From positions 3,557,001-3,621,000 of the forward strand of contig NC_016078.1 in NCBI RefSeq assembly GCF_000230555.1: a DNA stretch of 64,000 bases, given 5' to 3'. A program made the position numbers and the translations under genes. The stretch's first letter is position 1. Each line of letters begins with the position of its first letter. Shown one piece after another: positions 59,570-64,000 of this stretch. The DNA comes from Pelagibacterium halotolerans B2. Its GTDB lineage: Bacteria; Pseudomonadota; Alphaproteobacteria; Rhizobiales; Devosiaceae. The notes under the pieces were generated by a model. It worked only from the letters and a program-made list of their open reading frames with translations, ran no database searches and had not been told where the DNA came from.

Positions 59570-60571
59570 CTAAAGCAGGTGCCGGACCGGTCCGGCCACC
59601 CGGTCCGCGAAATCTTCGAGCACCATCACCGCGATGTCCTCGGCCAGCGCATCCTGGGGGGTTGTAAGACCGAGCAGATAGCCCGATCCATCCCGCGTCA
59701 CGGTAAAGACAGGAACCGTGTCCCTGACCAGCCGGACGCGGGTCAGGCGCGTGCCGGTCAAATCGCGGACGATCGCCATAGGCGCCTGATCGTCTGCTGG
59801 AACCGGCACCGACAGGCGCGAGCGGTCGGGATCGGAAAATGTGCCAAGGATCGACCGGCCCGCTTCCACCCGAACCGCGATGACCCCGCTTTCGGTCATC
59901 GTCTGCCGCAGGCTTCCGGCCGCAAAGGCGGCCCAGATTCGGGCGTCACTCACCGCTCCGGGCTTCTCGGCAGCGAGCAGGGTAACCAAACCGTCGAGCG
60001 CCGCAGGGTCCACACGGGCTTCCACTTCGTTCCATGCCGTGCCGACGGTGCGTTTGGCGGCCAGGGCGCGCAGCGTCTCGATGTCTTTCACGTGGTAGGG
60101 CTGCTCGACCCCTTGCGTGGCAAGCAGCGCCAGGTCGAGACTTTCCTCCTCGGCCAGCCGCCGTGCTTTTGGCGAAGCGAGAATCCGGTCTCCGGTTGTC
60201 GGCGGAGATGGGGCAGGCCGCACCGGTGCAGGGGCGCGCGCGACCGCTGGTGGTTCGACCGAAGGCGCCTCTTCAAGGGGAGGGGTTTCCGCGACTGACG
60301 TCTCGGGTCCGGAGGGGGGCGGAGCGCTGGGCTTTTCTTCCGAGATTACCGCGATCACATTGCCCACCGGTACGTTCTCACCCGGCGCGCTGAGCAATTG
60401 AGCGACAAAGCCGTCGGCGCCGGCTTCGATCTCCATTGTTGTCTTGTCGGTCTCGACCTCGAACAGGATCTCGTCGGCCCGGACCGCGTCGCCCTCGGCC
60501 TTGAGCCAGGCAAGCAGCACCGCGCTGTCCTGCGCCATCCCGAGCGCCGGCATTATGATGTCACGAGGCAT
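59570..60571 (-). CDS. Short lipoyl/E2-like protein of a 2-oxoacid dehydrogenase
   Basis: This 333-residue protein has an N-terminal lipoyl domain (PRDIIMPALGMAQDSAVLLA with the lipoyl-lysine Lys43 in EVETDKTTMEI). A Pro/Ala linker and an E1/E3-binding domain (ASPKARRLAEEESLDLALLATQGVEQ, about 130-157) follow. The C-terminal region is shorter than in true E2 acyltransferases and I see no HxxxDG catalytic motif. It may therefore be a scaffold/lipoyl carrier rather than a full acyltransferase. The gene overlaps E1 beta by 11 bases. Confidence 0.82.
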   Translation of the reverse strand: MPRDIIMPALGMAQDSAVLLAWLKAEGDAVRADEILFEVETDKTTMEIEAGADGFVAQLLSAPGENVPVGNVIAVISEEKPSAPPPSGPETSVAETPPLEEAPSVEPPAVARAPAPVRPAPSPPTTGDRILASPKARRLAEEESLDLALLATQGVEQPYHVKDIETLRALAAKRTVGTAWNEVEARVDPAALDGLVTLLAAEKPGAVSDARIWAAFAAGSLRQTMTESGVIAVRVEAGRSILGTFSDPDRSRLSVPVPADDQAPMAIVRDLTGTRLTRVRLVRDTVPVFTVTRDGSGYLLGLTTPQDALAEDIAVMVLEDFADRVAGPVRHLL

Positions 60572-61556
60572 AGGACAGCTCGTTTTGCACCATCGCCTTG
60601 GCGCGCGCAGCGACGGCTTGGGGTGTAGGTACGGTCAAATCCTCGAGCGCCGGAGAAAACGGTACGGGCACGTCCATGGCGCCCATGCGCTGCACCGGTG
60701 CATCGAGATGGTAAAAGGCCCTTTCCGAAATGCGGCTGGCGATTTCGGCGGTCACCCCGAAGCTCTGGTGCCCCTCGTCGATGACGATGGCGCGTGAGGT
60801 CTTGCGCACCGAGGCCACGATGGCCTCCTCGTCGAGCGGTACGATGGTGCGCGGATCGACGATTTCGGCCGAAATGCCGTCGGCTTCGAGCATCGCTGCC
60901 GCCTTTTCGGCGACCTGGACCATCGAAGAGGTGGCCACAAGGGTGACGTCGCGTCCCTTTCGGACGATGTTGGCCACCCCGAAAGGAATGAGATATTCCT
61001 CCTCGGGCACCGGAGCCTTGTCCTGATACATGAGCTTGTCTTCAAAGATCACCACAGGACTGTCGTCGCGAATGGCGGTCTTGAGCAGGCCCTTGGCCTC
61101 ATAGGCCGATGAGGGCAGGGCGACCTTGAGCCCGGGAATATGGGCAACCAGCGCGTGCAATGATTGGCTGTGCTGGGCAGCGGAGCGTCGAGTGGCGCCC
61201 AGATTGGTGCGCAGCACCATGGGCACCTTGAGCTTGCCGCCCGACATGTAATGGGTCTTGGCTGCCTGGTTGCAGAGCTGGTCCATGACCAGAAACAGGA
61301 AGTCGCCGAACATCAGGTCGACGATCGGCCGCGAGCCGGTCATGGCCGCGCCCACCGCCATGCCGACGAAGCCCGGCTCGGAAATGGGCGTATCGATGAT
61401 GCGCTCCTTGCCGAACTCTTCCACAAGGCCCGAAAGCACCTTGAAGGGCGTGCCGGCCTCGGCCACGTCCTCGCCGAGCAGGAAGATGGACGGGTCGCGC
61501 CGCATTTCCTCGGCAATCGCCTCATTGACAGCCTTCGACAGCGTGATCTCGCGCAT
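60561..61556 (-). CDS. 2-oxoacid dehydrogenase E1 beta subunit
   Basis: This 331-residue transketolase-type E1 beta has EAIAEEMRRDPSIFLLGEDVAEAGTPFKVLSGL, FGKERIIDTPISEPGFVGMAVGAAMTGSRPIVDLMF, YLIPFGVANIVRKGRDVTLVATSSMV and RAIVIDEGHQSFGVTAEIASRI. With the alpha subunit it decarboxylates a branched-chain or acetoin/pyruvate-like oxoacid using TPP. ATG at 61556 has GAGGAG upstream. It lies 11 bases after the alpha gene. Confidence 0.92.
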   Translation of the reverse strand: MREITLSKAVNEAIAEEMRRDPSIFLLGEDVAEAGTPFKVLSGLVEEFGKERIIDTPISEPGFVGMAVGAAMTGSRPIVDLMFGDFLFLVMDQLCNQAAKTHYMSGGKLKVPMVLRTNLGATRRSAAQHSQSLHALVAHIPGLKVALPSSAYEAKGLLKTAIRDDSPVVIFEDKLMYQDKAPVPEEEYLIPFGVANIVRKGRDVTLVATSSMVQVAEKAAAMLEADGISAEIVDPRTIVPLDEEAIVASVRKTSRAIVIDEGHQSFGVTAEIASRISERAFYHLDAPVQRMGAMDVPVPFSPALEDLTVPTPQAVAARAKAMVQNELSYAS

Positions 61557-61567
61557 CAAGGGTCTCC

Positions 61568-62572
61568 TCAGGCCGCCGTTTCGGCGGGGGCAAAAACATG
61601 CATGTCGACCTCGCCGGCGTCCGGATAGGGCGCGTCCAGCGCATAATTGACCGCTGCTTCGGCATCGGCACGGATCTGGTCGGTAATCGCCTGCAACTCT
61701 TCGGCGGTAGCCAGCCTTTCAGCGGTCAACCAGGCCCCGAAATTGGTGATCGGGTCACGGTTCTCCTTCCATTCGGCCTCTTCTTCCTTGGAGCGGTAAT
61801 AGGTGCGGTTGATATCGCCCACATGGTGGCCGTGATAGCGGTAGGTGTTGAGGGTGACAAAGAACGGTCCTTCGCCGGCCCTGGCGCGGCGGACCAAATC
61901 CGTTGCAAGGCGATTGACCGCCAGCACGTCCTGGCCGTCGACCTCATGGGCCGCGATGCCGAACGCCTCGGCCCGCGCCTTGAGTTCGCCCGCGGCCATC
62001 TCTTCGACCTTGGTATATTCGCCATAGAGATTGTTCTCGCAGGCGTAGATCACCGGCAGTTTCCACAGGGCCGCCATGTTCATCGTCTCGTAAAGCAGGC
62101 CCTGTCCCAGCGCGCCGTCACCGAAAAAGCAGACGGCAACCGCGCCGGTTTGCATGCGCTTGGCCGACAATGCAGCGCCGGTCGCAATCCCGGCGGAGCC
62201 GCCCACTATGGCGTTGGCGCCAAGGTTGCCATTGGCCTGATCGGCAATGTGCATCGACCCGCCCTTGCCCCGGCAATACCCCTCAACCTTGCCGAGCAGT
62301 TCGCAGAACATGGGTTTGAACTCGGCGCCCTTGGCGACACAGTGGCCGTGCCCGCGATGGGTGGAGGTGATGTAGTCTGTCACCTCCAGCGCTTCGCAGA
62401 TGCCCACCGCCACCGCTTCCTGGCCGCTATACATATGGGTCAGGCCCGGCATTTTGGCCGACAGGTAGAGCTGGTTGGCATTGTCTTCGAAGGTGCGGAT
62501 GCGCACCATCTGGCGGTACATCCGCAAATAGGCCTCGGCATTGGTGCCATTTGTTTTTTCGGCTGGGCTCAT
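61568..62572 (-). CDS. 2-oxoacid dehydrogenase E1 alpha subunit (TPP)
   Basis: This 334-residue E1 alpha has MYRQMVRIRTFEDNANQLYL and HRGHGHCVAKG. The TPP motif reads AVCFFGDGALGQGLLYETMNMAALWKLPVIYACENN (GDG then NN). It ends with the YRYHGHHVGDINRTYYRSKEE region. Start at 62572 (MSPAEKTNGT). Partner of the beta subunit directly downstream. The substrate is not determined from sequence. Confidence 0.93.
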   Translation of the reverse strand: MSPAEKTNGTNAEAYLRMYRQMVRIRTFEDNANQLYLSAKMPGLTHMYSGQEAVAVGICEALEVTDYITSTHRGHGHCVAKGAEFKPMFCELLGKVEGYCRGKGGSMHIADQANGNLGANAIVGGSAGIATGAALSAKRMQTGAVAVCFFGDGALGQGLLYETMNMAALWKLPVIYACENNLYGEYTKVEEMAAGELKARAEAFGIAAHEVDGQDVLAVNRLATDLVRRARAGEGPFFVTLNTYRYHGHHVGDINRTYYRSKEEEAEWKENRDPITNFGAWLTAERLATAEELQAITDQIRADAEAAVNYALDAPYPDAGEVDMHVFAPAETAA

Positions 62573-62588
62573 CGGAGCGCTCCCATTG

Positions 62589-63887
62589 TCAATACCGATG
62601 CGAGATCGGCAATTCTTCTGCGGGGAACAGGCTGATGATCTCGCATCCTGTATCGGTGACGACCACTTCCTCCTCGATCCGCGCCGCCGAATAGCCGTCG
62701 GTGGCCGGGCAGTAGGTCTCGAGCGCAAAAACCATGCCGGTCTGGATTTCCATGGGATGATCGAGGCTGACCGCACGACTGATGATCGGCCGCTCGTGCA
62801 GGGCGAGCCCCAGCCCGTGCCCGAATTGCAGCCCGAACGCCGCCAGCTCATTGGGAAATCCAAGGCTTTCGGCCGTCGGCCAGACCGATGCGACCTTATC
62901 GGTCGTGACGCCGGGCCTGATGAGCGCGATCGAGGCGTCGAGCCACTCGCGGCACTTCACATAGGCATCGAGCTGCGGCGGCGTGGCGCGCCCGATATTG
63001 AAGGTGCGGTAGTAGCAGGTCCGATAGCCCTGATAGCTTTGCAGGATGTCGAAAAACGCCTGGTCGCCCGGGCGGAAATAGCGGTCGGTGAAATTGTGCG
63101 GATGCGGATTGCAACGTTCGCCGGCAATGGCGTTGATCGCCTCGACATCGTCCGAGCCCATCTCATAGAGCATCTTGTTGGCCATCGCGACGATGTCGTT
63201 CTCGCGGATGCCGGGTTTGAGCTCCTGCCAGATCATGTGATAGACGCCGTCCACCATGCTGGCCGCCTGATTGAGCAGGTGGATTTCGTCGACATTTTTG
63301 ATCTCGCGCGCGCCCAGCATGATCTGCTGGCCATCGACGATACGGACGCCGGCTTCCTGCAGTGCAAAAAACATCGCCGTCTCGGCATAGTCGACGCCGA
63401 CGGGCATATCGGCCACGCCGGCTTTTTTCAGCAGTTGGTAGATTTCCTCGGCATAGAGCTTCATCAGCCCGAACGATGGCGGGATGGTGCCGCGCATGCC
63501 CACGACACCGGCAAGGCAATGGTCGGGGTCGAGCCAGTCGCAATACTCGCGGTGATGCACCGCCGCCGAGCCGAAATCCCAGACATAGGGCTCCTCGTCT
63601 CCGGCCAGCAGCGCGAAGCGGCACATCTTGTCGCGCTCCCATTCGCCGATCTTGGTGCCCGAGACGTAGCGGATGTTGTTGACGTCAAAGAGCAGCAGTG
63701 CGCCGCAAGCCGACTTTTTCAGCGCATCCTTGGCGCGTGACAGGCGGTAGCGGCGCAGCCGATCGTGATCGACGCGGCGCTCGAAATCGACGGCGGTGTG
63801 TCCAAGGGCCGGCAGGTGCCGGTCCCAGCGCCAGTTGGGGTCCATGTCGCCCGGTTGCAGGATGCGGGGGCTGAGCGCATTGGTCAT
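62589..63887 (-). CDS. M24-family (Xaa-Pro/creatinase-type) metallopeptidase-like protein
   Basis: This 432-residue pita-bread-fold protein has an N-terminal creatinase-like domain and C-terminal catalytic domain. Visible metal-type residues are AFFDILQSYQGYRT (Asp), FGLQFGHGLGLALHE (His), VFALETY (Glu) and RIEEEVVVTD (Glu). The second canonical Asp position holds Cys in GYRTCYYRTF. The ATG at 63887 follows GAGG. It is the first gene of the E1 alpha/E1 beta/E2-like/aldehyde dehydrogenase operon. It could hydrolyse a dipeptide or amidine-type substrate that feeds the oxoacid pathway; substrate unknown. Confidence 0.85.
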   Translation of the reverse strand: MTNALSPRILQPGDMDPNWRWDRHLPALGHTAVDFERRVDHDRLRRYRLSRAKDALKKSACGALLLFDVNNIRYVSGTKIGEWERDKMCRFALLAGDEEPYVWDFGSAAVHHREYCDWLDPDHCLAGVVGMRGTIPPSFGLMKLYAEEIYQLLKKAGVADMPVGVDYAETAMFFALQEAGVRIVDGQQIMLGAREIKNVDEIHLLNQAASMVDGVYHMIWQELKPGIRENDIVAMANKMLYEMGSDDVEAINAIAGERCNPHPHNFTDRYFRPGDQAFFDILQSYQGYRTCYYRTFNIGRATPPQLDAYVKCREWLDASIALIRPGVTTDKVASVWPTAESLGFPNELAAFGLQFGHGLGLALHERPIISRAVSLDHPMEIQTGMVFALETYCPATDGYSAARIEEEVVVTDTGCEIISLFPAEELPISHRY

Positions 63888-64000
63888 TTTGAACACCTCA
63901 TTGATATCTGGACTGACCGGTCGACCCGGAGGAGAGGGTCAAGGCTTTCCTTCGCTGCGAAAAGCTGTGTCACGGCTAGCCCCTGTAAACGGCAAGTGCG
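63888..64000. other. Upstream region of the M24 operon
   Basis: No gene or clear promoter is recognisable in these last 113 bases. Confidence 0.3.

Noticed and set aside
62589..63887. DMSP lyase DddP
   Set aside because: The protein is of the M24 fold like DddP. The metal-binding region (FFDILQSYQGYRTCYYRTF) lacks the Asp pattern I remember for DddP, and overall resemblance is not specific.
1..64000. CRISPR array
   Set aside because: No set of regularly spaced identical repeats was seen. The direct repeats present are pairs or dyads linked to promoters and mobile ends.

Overview
The first ~51.9 kb is the right-hand part of an integrative and conjugative element (ICE) of the trb/TraG type found in Alphaproteobacteria. 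The last ~12 kb is ordinary host chromosome. High G+C, TraG/TrbB/relaxase/DUF736/DUF2840/DUF932 backbone genes and the chromosomal gene content suggest a member of the Hyphomicrobiales, possibly Devosiaceae-like; this is inference from gene style only. The chromosome/ICE border is at 51859-51903. There the 3' half of a tRNA-Arg(CCG), starting in the anticodon loop, lies just upstream of a DUF4102-type tyrosine integrase gene. The other end of the ICE, including the rest of the trb operon, lies left of base 1.

Layout of the ICE, left to right. 1-1744 holds trbE (partial), trbD, trbC and trbB. 1745-5285 is cargo inserted between trbB and its usual upstream neighbour copG: a double ABM-domain secreted protein with a divergent LysR regulator, and a CmtR-like ArsR regulator divergent from a cation-efflux protein, punctuated by copies of a short dispersed repeat. 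5286-12184 holds copG, traG, a DUF3363/VirD2-like relaxase, a possible oriT, a lytic transglycosylase, DUF736, traF, DUF2840 and an AlpA-like regulator. 12404-14498 holds small regulators, including a frameshifted DUF6499/DUF2285 gene and an XRE regulator. 14720-20340 is a RIT-type (recombinase-in-trio) element with perfect 45-bp inverted ends and passenger genes, inserted in a second DUF736 gene. 21345-27374 is a defence-like island: SLOG-like and TIR genes divergent from TIR-like, Nmad2, MazG and UDG-like genes, followed by another ThsB-like TIR gene. 27619-33972 is backbone: membrane protein, DUF2493, Toprim primase-like, ParB and DUF932, with conserved leaders and terminators.

34264-50257 is the main defence island. 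It has a four-gene operon of a SbcD/Mre11-like phosphoesterase, a SbcC/Rad50-like ATPase, and OLD-family GajA-like and UvrD-family GajB-like proteins (Gabija-like). Convergent to it is a translationally coupled AbiEi-AbiEii-TIR/APAZ-short Argonaute operon (type IV toxin-antitoxin plus SPARTA). Divergent from AbiE is a retron with a PRTase/winged-helix effector, a structured ncRNA region and a retron reverse transcriptase. A DUF3800 gene and the integrase follow.

The chromosomal part starts with a cobalamin riboswitch controlling a corrinoid-type ABC uptake operon: CbiX/2Fe-2S ferredoxin-like protein, BtuC-like permease, BtuD-like ATPase and two paralogous binding proteins, closed by a strong terminator. 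On the opposite strand follows an operon for an M24 peptidase-like protein, a 2-oxoacid dehydrogenase E1 alpha, E1 beta, a short E2-like lipoyl protein and a succinate-semialdehyde-type dehydrogenase.

The most interesting material is the concentration of immune modules on one ICE: at least four TIR-domain genes, SPARTA fused into an AbiE operon, a retron, Gabija joined to an SbcCD-like pair, and the SLOG/TIR/Nmad2/MazG/UDG cluster, which I do not recognise as a named system.
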